Source of the DNA: Bacteroidota bacterium
GTDB taxonomy: Bacteria; Bacteroidota; Bacteroidia; Chitinophagales; Chitinophagaceae
Assembly (NCBI GenBank): GCA_023437225.1
Contig: JAEZGS010000011.1
Location: 62,001-126,000, forward strand
Length of the DNA stretch: 64,000 bases
Direction of reading: 5' to 3'
Shown here: positions 34,688 to 42,604 of the stretch, piece by piece
Numbering within the stretch: position 1 is the first letter of the stretch
Layout of the letters: every line of letters begins with the position of its first letter
Notes under the pieces: model-generated
Seen by the model: only the letters and a program-made list of their open reading frames with translations
What the model was told of the DNA's origin: nothing
Databases searched by the model: none
Made by a program: the position numbers and the translations under genes

Positions 34688-35521
34688 TCAGAACGCCCAA
34701 TCAAGGAAAGCCGGAAAACTTTTCTTCCACGAAGGCCAGTCATGCTGGCCTTCTTTTGCTTCTATCACCTGCAGATCTGAAGGTGAAAAGTGACGATAAT
34801 TCTTAAGTGCCTCTACAACGTCTCTGGTATCGTCAACCACATCAATTATTCCATCGCCGTCGCGATCAGATGTTTCTTCTTTTTGGCCTGCATAAAACCA
34901 GAATTGCTGGCCAGGCTTTTTACGGGATGCCCGGATCTTTTGGATCACAATCCGGTTTTTATCATTATCGTATGTTTTATCAGCGGCGTCCTTATCGCGC
35001 CACCAGAAAGACCCTGAAAAAATGCCTGCCTTATCAATCTTTGAAGAATTATTCCATGCTACATCAAATGCAGACAACCCACCGAGCGACATACCGGCAA
35101 TGGCAACATTTTTGAATTTCCGAATACCCGACTTTTTTGTTACAAAAGGAATCAGTTCATTACCTATGAAAGAACTGTAATGATCCGCCTTGCTCCCACG
35201 ACCAGTGAAATCGGGTTTACCGCTGACGCCATATTCCTGCATTCGATCGCCTGCATGTATTGCAACCACGATCAACGGACCAATCGATCCAGACTTAAAC
35301 ATACTGTCGAGAATACCTGCCAGACCAAGTTGCTGAAGTTCGTTTCCATCATTTAACAAGAGGAGATTCCAGGAATCTTTATCATCGGGGAGTTTGGTAT
35401 TCATGATGGTCAATTGCACTTTGCGTTGCAAATGACGGGAATACAATTCATCCTGGCGTATTGTGCTTTGGCCGGAACAAGCGAGTGTAAAACAAATTAT
35501 AAGTGCTGCTAAGAACTTCAT
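34688..35521 (-). CDS. Exported esterase (alpha/beta hydrolase, esterase D-like)
   Basis: A 277-residue exported enzyme of the putative esterase family. The signal sequence MKFLAALIICFTLACSGQS has a Cys near the cleavage site, possibly a lipoprotein although the -3 residue is Thr. The nucleophile elbow is AIAGMSLGGLSAF, and the catalytic His is probably in EGQHDWPSW near the C-terminus. A short insertion DRDGDGIIDVVDDTRD looks like a calcium-binding loop. Substrate unknown. I use the ATG at 35521 as it begins the signal sequence. Confidence 0.82.
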   Translation of the reverse strand: MKFLAALIICFTLACSGQSTIRQDELYSRHLQRKVQLTIMNTKLPDDKDSWNLLLLNDGNELQQLGLAGILDSMFKSGSIGPLIVVAIHAGDRMQEYGVSGKPDFTGRGSKADHYSSFIGNELIPFVTKKSGIRKFKNVAIAGMSLGGLSAFDVAWNNSSKIDKAGIFSGSFWWRDKDAADKTYDNDKNRIVIQKIRASRKKPGQQFWFYAGQKEETSDRDGDGIIDVVDDTRDVVEALKNYRHFSPSDLQVIEAKEGQHDWPSWKKSFPAFLDWAF

Positions 35522-35568
35522 TTGATGAAAGTACAAATTGTCGTTTTGAATGGAAATCAAAAAACTAT

Positions 35569-35599
35569 TTTGCTGATATAAAGAAACGCCTTACATTTG
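35569..35599 (+). promoter_or_regulatory. Consensus promoter of the initiator tRNA
   Basis: TTTG (35569-35572), exactly 19 bases, then TACATTTG (35592-35599). This is a full match to the Bacteroidota vegetative promoter TTTG-N19-TAnnTTTG, 10 bases before the tRNA. Confidence 0.85.
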
Positions 35600-35609
35600 C
35601 AACCCACAT

Positions 35610-35681
<72 letters not shown>

Positions 35682-35686
35682 CTAAG

Positions 35687-35710
35687 AAAGGCTCGAGAGA
35701 GCCTTTTTTT
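35687..35710 (+). terminator. Terminator after the initiator tRNA
   Basis: Perfect 8-bp stem AAAGGCTC/GAGCCTTT with a GAGA loop, followed by a T-run, 5 bases after the tRNA. Confidence 0.92.
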
Positions 35711-35716
35711 ATTACC

Positions 35717-35724
35717 TAAATTTG
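35717..35724 (+). promoter_or_regulatory. Promoter -7 box TAAATTTG for era
   Basis: Exact TAnnTTTG match, 31 bases before the era ATG. Its -33 region would overlap the tRNA terminator and has no TTTG. Confidence 0.4.
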
Positions 35725-35755
35725 TTCGTTGAACAGATGAACGGATCCTTAAAGA

Positions 35756-36625
35756 ATGAAAGCAGGTTTTGTCAGCATTTTTGGCCGGCCCAACGCGGGC
35801 AAGAGCACTCTTCTTAATGCATTGATGGGTGAAAAACTTGCTATTGTTTCTCCAAAAGTTCAAACTACCCGCCATAGAATTAAGGGCATACTTACAGGTG
35901 ACGACTACCAGGTGATCATTTCCGATACCCCCGGTATCATAGAGCCTAAGTATAAGCTTCACGAAAAAATGATGTCAGCCGTACGCTCCGCTCTTGAAGA
36001 TGCGGATCTGGCGATATTTCTGGCAGACGTACGCGACAACTGGATTGAACTGGATCAGTTGTTTCATTCGCTACGCCTCAAAGCGCCGGCGCTTGTAGTG
36101 ATCAACAAAATCGATTCGGTATCGAAGGAACGTGTTGAAGAAGCGATTGAGTTTTTCGGTTCGAAAAAATATTGCCGCAAGACGTTTAGCATATCAGCTT
36201 TAAACCAGGTAAATGTTGATGCGTTACTTCAGGAAATCATCTCGATGATGCCGGATGGTGAGCCGTTTTTTGAAGGAGATGAGATATCAGATCTGCCTAC
36301 AAAATTCTTTGTAGCGGAGCTTATAAGGGAGAATATCTTTAAGATCTTCAAAGAGGAGATCCCATATCACACTACCGTAGTGATAAACGAATTCAAAGAG
36401 AAGTCAACACTTATCAAGATTCGCGCAGACATAGTGGTCCAACGCGAGACGCAGAAGGGAATCCTTTTAGGTGGTGGCGGAAAAATGATCAAACAACTGG
36501 GAACCGAATCGAGGAAGGAGATTGAGAACTTTCTAGGTCAGAAGATATTCCTTGAGTTGTTTGTAAAAGTGCGTCCCAAGTGGCGCGATAACGATACCAT
36601 GTTAAAAGAATATGGTTATTATTAA
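35756..36625 (+). CDS. era: GTPase Era
   Basis: Essential GTPase for 16S rRNA processing and 30S assembly, 289 residues. G1 is GRPNAGKST (about 10-18), G2 region TRHRIKG, G3 DTPGI, G4 NKID, G5 SAL. The C-terminal KH domain (about 200-289) has the RNA-binding loop GILLGGGGKMIKQLG, matching the GQKG-type GxxG loop of Era. The gene is followed after 20 bases by der, so two ribosome-assembly GTPases share an operon. Confidence 0.96.
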   Translation: MKAGFVSIFGRPNAGKSTLLNALMGEKLAIVSPKVQTTRHRIKGILTGDDYQVIISDTPGIIEPKYKLHEKMMSAVRSALEDADLAIFLADVRDNWIELDQLFHSLRLKAPALVVINKIDSVSKERVEEAIEFFGSKKYCRKTFSISALNQVNVDALLQEIISMMPDGEPFFEGDEISDLPTKFFVAELIRENIFKIFKEEIPYHTTVVINEFKEKSTLIKIRADIVVQRETQKGILLGGGGKMIKQLGTESRKEIENFLGQKIFLELFVKVRPKWRDNDTMLKEYGYY

Positions 36626-36645
36626 TTGATAGAAAGAAACAGTAT

Positions 36646-37962
36646 ATGTCCGGATTTACAGTTGCTATTGTTGGTCGTCCTAATGTTGGTAAGAGTACTT
36701 TTTTCAATCGCCTGCTTGAAAAAAGAAAGGCGATCGTAGATAATATTAGTGGCGTTACCCGGGACAGGCAATACGGCATTGCTGACTGGAATGGCAAGAC
36801 GTTCAATGTAATTGATACGGGTGGTTTTGTTCCGCAGAGTGAAGACGTTTTCGAACGCGAAATAAAGAAACAGGTATTGATCGCACTGGAAGAAGCAAAT
36901 GCTTTGGTATTTATGGTAGACGCTACAACCGGCATTACAGATCTAGATGAAGCAATGGCCGACGTCTTAAGGCGAACATCGAAGCCGATATTTCTTTCTG
37001 TAAATAAAGTGGACAATCATGACCGGCTGCTTGAAGCAACGGAGTTCTATGCACTCGGCTTTGATAATATATTTTTTGTCAGTGCTATGACGGGTAGCGG
37101 TTCCGGCGAATTGCTGGATGCCGTGGCCGAATTAATACCGGAGGAAGTTCCTGACGAAAATAAGTCGGCAGAAGAGCTTCCAAAGATCGCTATCATAGGT
37201 CAGCCCAATGTGGGCAAATCTTCTTTACTGAATGCATTGGTTGGAAAGGAAAGAACGATTGTAAGTGACATTGCAGGAACCACGCGTGATACGATACACA
37301 CTCACTACAATTTATTCCAGAAAGAATTCATACTGATCGACACAGCCGGAATTCGCCGCAAGACAAAGGTTCATGAGGACCTGGAATTTTACTCTGTGAT
37401 TCGCGCAATCAAAGCCATGGATGAAGCAGACATTTGTCTGCTATTGCTTGATGCAACGAAAGGCATTACACAACAGGATCTGAACATCTTTGGACTGGCC
37501 GCCAAAAAAGGTAAGGGGATCGTGGTGCTGGTGAACAAGTGGGACCTGGTTGAAAAAGAAACCAACACGGCAAGGGATTATGAAAAAGAACTAAGACAAC
37601 GCATTGCTCCGTTTACGGACGTGCCCATCCTTTTCATTTCAGTGAAAGATAAACTGCGCATATTTAAGGTGATCGAGACAGCTCTGGAAGTTTATGAGAA
37701 CAAGCAGCGGAAGATCCCGACCTCGAAGTTGAATGACATAATGTTGAAGGCGATTGAAGCTTATCATCCACCGGTTGTTAGAGGTAATCCGATAAAGATT
37801 AAGTACATCACTCAACTGCCGACCAACGTTCCGTCATTCGCGTTTTTCAGCAATTTTCCCGATGACATCAAGGAACCTTACCGGAATTATCTTGAAAATC
37901 AGTTGAGGCAGAATTTTAATTTTACAGGTATTCCGATTCGCATATTCTTCCGTAAAAAGTAA
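36646..37962 (+). CDS. der: Ribosome biogenesis GTPase Der (EngA)
   Basis: Tandem-GTPase factor needed for 50S assembly, 438 residues. Domain 1 has GRPNVGKST (about 10-18), TRDRQYG, DTGGF and NKVD; domain 2 has GQPNVGKSS (about 184), TRDTIHT, DTAGI and NKWD; the C-terminal KH-like domain ends PIRIFFRKK. Length and order are canonical. No terminator is evident in the 227 bases that follow. Confidence 0.97.
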   Translation: MSGFTVAIVGRPNVGKSTFFNRLLEKRKAIVDNISGVTRDRQYGIADWNGKTFNVIDTGGFVPQSEDVFEREIKKQVLIALEEANALVFMVDATTGITDLDEAMADVLRRTSKPIFLSVNKVDNHDRLLEATEFYALGFDNIFFVSAMTGSGSGELLDAVAELIPEEVPDENKSAEELPKIAIIGQPNVGKSSLLNALVGKERTIVSDIAGTTRDTIHTHYNLFQKEFILIDTAGIRRKTKVHEDLEFYSVIRAIKAMDEADICLLLLDATKGITQQDLNIFGLAAKKGKGIVVLVNKWDLVEKETNTARDYEKELRQRIAPFTDVPILFISVKDKLRIFKVIETALEVYENKQRKIPTSKLNDIMLKAIEAYHPPVVRGNPIKIKYITQLPTNVPSFAFFSNFPDDIKEPYRNYLENQLRQNFNFTGIPIRIFFRKK

Positions 37963-38189
37963 GGCCTGGCGTGACTGAGGATATAGGTTTATCAGTGGGT
38001 GAACAATTAAATATGGCTGGCCTGTTAGGAAGGACAAAAAAAATTTGTATCATTGAGCTCTCAATGTTTCTACTCCATGTCCGTAAACCTCTGTGGTAAA
38101 GCGCTGAAATAGTAGTACTTATCCAACCCGTTTTAAAACCTGCAAGATCCATTCTCCTATCATTTCAGTTTAATGCTAAATCTCGATCT

Positions 38190-40571
38190 ATGCGGAAATT
38201 TTACATGATTGTTACCTCTTGCCTTTTATTTTCCATTGCGGCAACTTCTCAAAATCGCTACTGGGTGGGCCCTGGAACTGGCGGTAACTGGAATTTGGCT
38301 GCCAATTGGGCGGCTACAAGTAATGGTGCTGGTGGTGCATCGGTTCCCGATGGTGCAGGATTCGATGTAATATTCGACCGCTCTGCAGTAATACTGGTTG
38401 ATGTAGCGGATCTTGACCTCACAAGTATGAGAGTTACAAACAATTCCGATGTAAGGCTGTATGTTACGGCAAACACAACAATGAATCTGTTGAGCACCGA
38501 TGCAGTGGCTCAGGCTCTTCGGATAGACAATGGCAGTGTTCTTACCGATAGTGTAAGCGGTGATGCCGACTTTGCAGCAGTGTTTGCAAATAATTCGAAG
38601 GCAACCATTGCAGGAACATGGCGTTTCAATAACTCAGCTACTCCGGCTAATATCGGATCGCATTTCACATTGCCTGATGTTACCGGCTTTCAAAATGATG
38701 TGGCTGTCAGCGGAACTATCTACGTTGGAAACACTTCTATGTTCGGTACTACGGTTACTCACAACTATCTAAGATTTCTTGCAGGTTCGGTATTTCATAA
38801 CGACGGCAATGTAAGCGTAAATATCAATGCAAATTACAATGCTGCTTCTACCATCCTGATAACGGGAAGAACCACTACTGGTGCTACTTTCCAGGGAAAT
38901 CGTCCCATACCGAATGTAATATATGATTGTCCCAATCAACAGGGTAACCTATCAGTGAATCTGATCAATCGAACTGTTACGGGTTCGTTTACCGTATTAA
39001 ATACTAACAATCGCGAATTGCAGTTGGTAGGTAATGGTAATGCCGCTACTCCGCAGACCATTAATGTTATCATCAACGGAAGCCTGAACATCAGTGGAAA
39101 TTCCCGCGTTGTACTTTCAAACGTTGGATCTGATAACAAGACCATTTATGTTCAGGTGCAAGGTGATGTGAATGCCGGTGGGGTAGCATTCGATCTTCAA
39201 AAACATTTCTTCGAAGGCTTGGTGGACAACCGTCCAACAGTTCTGCGGGTCGCAGGCAATATCGCACATACCGCAGGTACATTCACTGCTTCTTCTGCTA
39301 AAACGGATGCAGATTCCAGCCTTTTCATTATCGAAATGAATGGAACTTCTGCGCAAACGATCAGCTCAGTAACTGGAAGTTTTGATAATGCGGCTAACCA
39401 GGTAGAGTTGCTGATGAACAATGCTTCCGGAGTTACATTGCTTAGTCCTCTGGCAATCGGACGCCTGAGCTTCAACAGTCCCAACAAGGGAGTGCTCACC
39501 ACTACAATGGCAAACATACTTACCATCAATAACCGATCTGCGGGTGTACGTCCGGTATTGATGCCAGCTGATAATGGTTATGTTGATGGCCCTATTCGCC
39601 GCCGAACTCAGGCTACAGGAACATATGAGATACCCGTGGGCAAAAATGGAAATTTGAGGATGCCTGAAATCATCACAGAAAGTGATGTGGAGTCTTTCTA
39701 TATAGTTGAATACTTTGATGAACCATATACCGATCTTTCGGTCCAGGAACCTTTAAGAGGTGTTTCGGATGCTGAGTATTGGATGATTTCAAGAGAGTCT
39801 GGTGCCAATGCTGCTGTGCGTCTCTTCCTCGAAGGAGCAGTTCCCGGAGCTTTAGCTTCCGATGCGATATTTGTTGCAAGACATAACGGTGTTGACTGGT
39901 TAAGTGCCAAAGGACAAAATGGTACTGCCTTAACGCCTGGAACGGTAACTGAAGGGTTCGTTACATCTGAGATCCAAATCGACTTCAGTCCATTTACTCT
40001 TGGCTATGGTGCTCAGGCAGCGCTGCCAATTCACCTGGTTAATTTCAATGGAAGGAAGATTGGTTCAGGAAGAGCACAACTTACCTGGAGTGTTTCGAGT
40101 GATGCGCATCCTGAAAGCTTTGAAGTATTCCGTTCAACAGATGGAAGGAATTTTGTTTCCGTAGGAAAAGTCAGCGGTGCAGCTTCGCGTTATGATTATG
40201 ATTTTGAAGATGCTAAAATGCAGAATGGTCATAACTTCTATCGGCTGAAGATGTACGATAAGGATGGATCAGTTAACATGAGTAAGGTGATCACAATCAT
40301 GAACGGATCAAATGGATTTTTTATCACGTCCATGATACCAACAATGGTTCGCGACAGAGCTCGTGTAAACATCAGCTCATCAAGAAAAGGAAGTGTTCAA
40401 TTGGTGGTAACTGACGTTCAGGGAAGAGTGGTTCACACACAGGTTGCATCCATTGCTTCGGAGAATCAGGAAGTATGGGTTGATCTGTCAAAGCTTGGAT
40501 CAGGAGCTTATCATCTGACTGGTTACTTTGCGAATGAACGCTCCGTACCAATGCGATTTGTAAAACAATAG
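38190..40571 (+). CDS. Large secreted T9SS protein A of a tandem array
   Basis: A 793-residue secreted protein. A signal peptide (to about TSQ21) is followed by RYWVGPGTGGNWNLAANW, an opening found in many G8-like or autotransporter-type beta-helix proteins of this phylum, then a long Asn/Thr/Ser-rich beta-helix-like region (to about 460). A shared module follows (GYVDGPIRRRTQATGTYEIP, then VGKNG, about 462-600), then an FnIII-like segment (LPIHLVNFNGRKIGSGRAQL, about 612-700) and a type A T9SS sorting domain (about 710-793) ending RFVKQ. It is probably attached to the surface or released; enzymatic motifs are not seen. Its 5' neighbour der is unrelated. Confidence 0.85.
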   Translation: MRKFYMIVTSCLLFSIAATSQNRYWVGPGTGGNWNLAANWAATSNGAGGASVPDGAGFDVIFDRSAVILVDVADLDLTSMRVTNNSDVRLYVTANTTMNLLSTDAVAQALRIDNGSVLTDSVSGDADFAAVFANNSKATIAGTWRFNNSATPANIGSHFTLPDVTGFQNDVAVSGTIYVGNTSMFGTTVTHNYLRFLAGSVFHNDGNVSVNINANYNAASTILITGRTTTGATFQGNRPIPNVIYDCPNQQGNLSVNLINRTVTGSFTVLNTNNRELQLVGNGNAATPQTINVIINGSLNISGNSRVVLSNVGSDNKTIYVQVQGDVNAGGVAFDLQKHFFEGLVDNRPTVLRVAGNIAHTAGTFTASSAKTDADSSLFIIEMNGTSAQTISSVTGSFDNAANQVELLMNNASGVTLLSPLAIGRLSFNSPNKGVLTTTMANILTINNRSAGVRPVLMPADNGYVDGPIRRRTQATGTYEIPVGKNGNLRMPEIITESDVESFYIVEYFDEPYTDLSVQEPLRGVSDAEYWMISRESGANAAVRLFLEGAVPGALASDAIFVARHNGVDWLSAKGQNGTALTPGTVTEGFVTSEIQIDFSPFTLGYGAQAALPIHLVNFNGRKIGSGRAQLTWSVSSDAHPESFEVFRSTDGRNFVSVGKVSGAASRYDYDFEDAKMQNGHNFYRLKMYDKDGSVNMSKVITIMNGSNGFFITSMIPTMVRDRARVNISSSRKGSVQLVVTDVQGRVVHTQVASIASENQEVWVDLSKLGSGAYHLTGYFANERSVPMRFVKQ

Positions 40572-40594
40572 AAAAGGTTAGTTTGTTACAATAG

Positions 40595-40630
40595 AAATCC
40601 CTTCCACCCGGAAGGGATTTTCTTTTTTAT
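40595..40630 (+). terminator. Terminator after T9SS protein A
   Basis: Perfect 11-bp stem AAATCCCTTCC/GGAAGGGATTT with an ACCC loop, then TCTTTTTT, 24 bases after the stop codon. Confidence 0.92.
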
Positions 40631-40715
40631 AGCTGTGAAAAACGCATTCGTTATTGATGTATTCACCATTGTGTTGTTTAAGGTTGCAGGTAGATTGCAA
40701 ACACAATGAGAACAT

Positions 40716-42551
40716 ATGAAGGGGAGGAAGCTGATGCGTTTTTCGTTGATTGCTTTTAGTATGTTTCTGGCTGGAAACATTCAATTGAAAGCGCAATGCA
40801 AATGGGACGGAGAAGGAAACGATGGACAATGGAACAACCCTGCCAATTGGACGGGAGATACTCTTCCGAGCGGAATGTCCAGCGTTGTGCTTGATAACTC
40901 GTATTGGAACGGTTCTTACACTGTTGAGCTGAGTGGACCAGAAACAGTTACGATTCAATATCTTCACATTGCTCCCGGACAGTTAAACGCCATCAGACTG
41001 CTTATACCGACATCGAACAAGACGGCTCCTGCTTTGCATGTTGATGGAACAGGTTACAGCATTACCTTAAAGAATGGTGGAATAATTCAAAACTCTTCCG
41101 GCGCTTCCAGTGGGGCAGTGATTGGCCTCGCCGATTCAATACAGATCAGAAATGGCGGACATTACATTCATAACACATCACGGTCACATGCAACGCTTGT
41201 AGGTAAACTTTCGCGCGCCCCAGGTACGGAAGAAGGAATATTTGAATTTCGAATACCTGACGCTTCTGCAACTATTTCGTTAAGCGACCGTGTCTTCGGT
41301 AGCCTGATGTTAAATGCGGACACCGGCACTATCAACTATACCGGAGCCGGAACAAACGGAATAAGTGTCAGGTCGACACTTAATTTAGGCACCGGTGTCC
41401 GGTTAAATCTCAATTTCACAGATACCTTCAAAGTTGCGGGCGATTTTGTTATGAATGGTTCTTTCATGAATCTGGGAAGCACAAACAGGTCACTTACATT
41501 TGATTTGTTGCGCCATACGATCATCAACAACTCCATAATCACTAATACAGGTTCTGCGACTCCAAAGATTCGATGGGTAGGCAATTTAAGGCAGAGATTG
41601 AAAGTTGCGGGATCAGTGAACGAAACAATAGTCCTGGAATTTGCAAATCCAAATGGATTGATATTGGAGGACAGTATGGTGATAAGGGGCGTAGCTACTT
41701 TAAGCAGTGGAAACATTATATCCAGCATGGATGCGCCGCTGATAATTGATTCATCAGGATTTCTCCAGGCAGATAGCTTAAAAACGAACGTGTTTATTGA
41801 TGGGCCTGTCGTCTTAAGGAGTTACAGCAACCGACCACATGTAATGATACCAATAGGTTCAGCTTCGGAATTAAGATGGACCGGCTTGAAAGACTTCATA
41901 GGCGAAGTGCGGATACAATATCGAGCTTCGAATCCCCAGCTGCTTTCAGATAGAATGCAGGGAGTACATCATATTTCTTCACATGGATACTGGGAGTTGA
42001 CCAATTTGAAAGAAGGAAACCAATTTGCGTTACAGTTGAGTTTCAATGATGCGAACCAGGCTGGGATCACTGATTTGTCATCGCTGGCTATTGCAACATT
42101 GAAACAAGGCATTTGGAATGGATTAAGTACTGCTGGTTCAACAGGGTCTGCTGGTTCTAATGGAAGTATTATCAGTCAAAAGTTGGACGAGGATTCTGGT
42201 ACTGCTTATTTTACTCTTGCCTCCCTGATTGCGTCTGAAAATCCGTTGCCTATTATTGATTCAATATTAAGACGCAGATACCCTGTAGAAAGGATAATGG
42301 ATAAGCCAACAATTCTATATGGCTCAAAGGAAAGGGGTACGGTGATGGTCTTGATACAATCCGCAAAAAGGGTGAGGATGCAAATAGTGATCATGAATTC
42401 CATTGGGCAGATTATTTATTCCGGAATGCACGATCTGGAGAGAGGAAAAAACAGAATAAATTGTTTTATCGGCAATAGGCATGTTACATTTATTCACATA
42501 TTTGGATTATTTTCGAATCATCGCACCAACGTAGTAACTGTTGGCAACTAG
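40716..42551 (+). CDS. Large secreted protein B of the array, reduced C-terminus
   Basis: A 611-residue exported protein with a signal peptide (to about LKAQ27), an opening CKWDGEGNDGQWNNPANW equivalent to protein A, a beta-helix-like central region, and the shared module (NVFIDGPVVLRS, then MIPIG, about 360-470). The FnIII-like LPL/LPI segment of A and C is missing. The last about 90 residues keep a sorting-domain-like core (VMIVxxxGQI-type MNSIGQIIYSG, then LERGKNRIN) but end HRTNVVTVGN without the basic finish. It may still be a T9SS cargo, or a decaying copy. Start codons at 40716 and 40734 are both possible. Confidence 0.78.
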   Translation: MKGRKLMRFSLIAFSMFLAGNIQLKAQCKWDGEGNDGQWNNPANWTGDTLPSGMSSVVLDNSYWNGSYTVELSGPETVTIQYLHIAPGQLNAIRLLIPTSNKTAPALHVDGTGYSITLKNGGIIQNSSGASSGAVIGLADSIQIRNGGHYIHNTSRSHATLVGKLSRAPGTEEGIFEFRIPDASATISLSDRVFGSLMLNADTGTINYTGAGTNGISVRSTLNLGTGVRLNLNFTDTFKVAGDFVMNGSFMNLGSTNRSLTFDLLRHTIINNSIITNTGSATPKIRWVGNLRQRLKVAGSVNETIVLEFANPNGLILEDSMVIRGVATLSSGNIISSMDAPLIIDSSGFLQADSLKTNVFIDGPVVLRSYSNRPHVMIPIGSASELRWTGLKDFIGEVRIQYRASNPQLLSDRMQGVHHISSHGYWELTNLKEGNQFALQLSFNDANQAGITDLSSLAIATLKQGIWNGLSTAGSTGSAGSNGSIISQKLDEDSGTAYFTLASLIASENPLPIIDSILRRRYPVERIMDKPTILYGSKERGTVMVLIQSAKRVRMQIVIMNSIGQIIYSGMHDLERGKNRINCFIGNRHVTFIHIFGLFSNHRTNVVTVGN

Positions 42552-42604
42552 TCCTCCAATTCCCTTGATTTACTATGCCCTTTATAGCATATAAATCAAA
42601 CTGA

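Noticed and set aside
36489..37016. Open frame of 175 codons on the minus strand across era and der
   Set aside because: Antisense to two essential GTPase genes with intact motifs; Ser-rich shadow translation.
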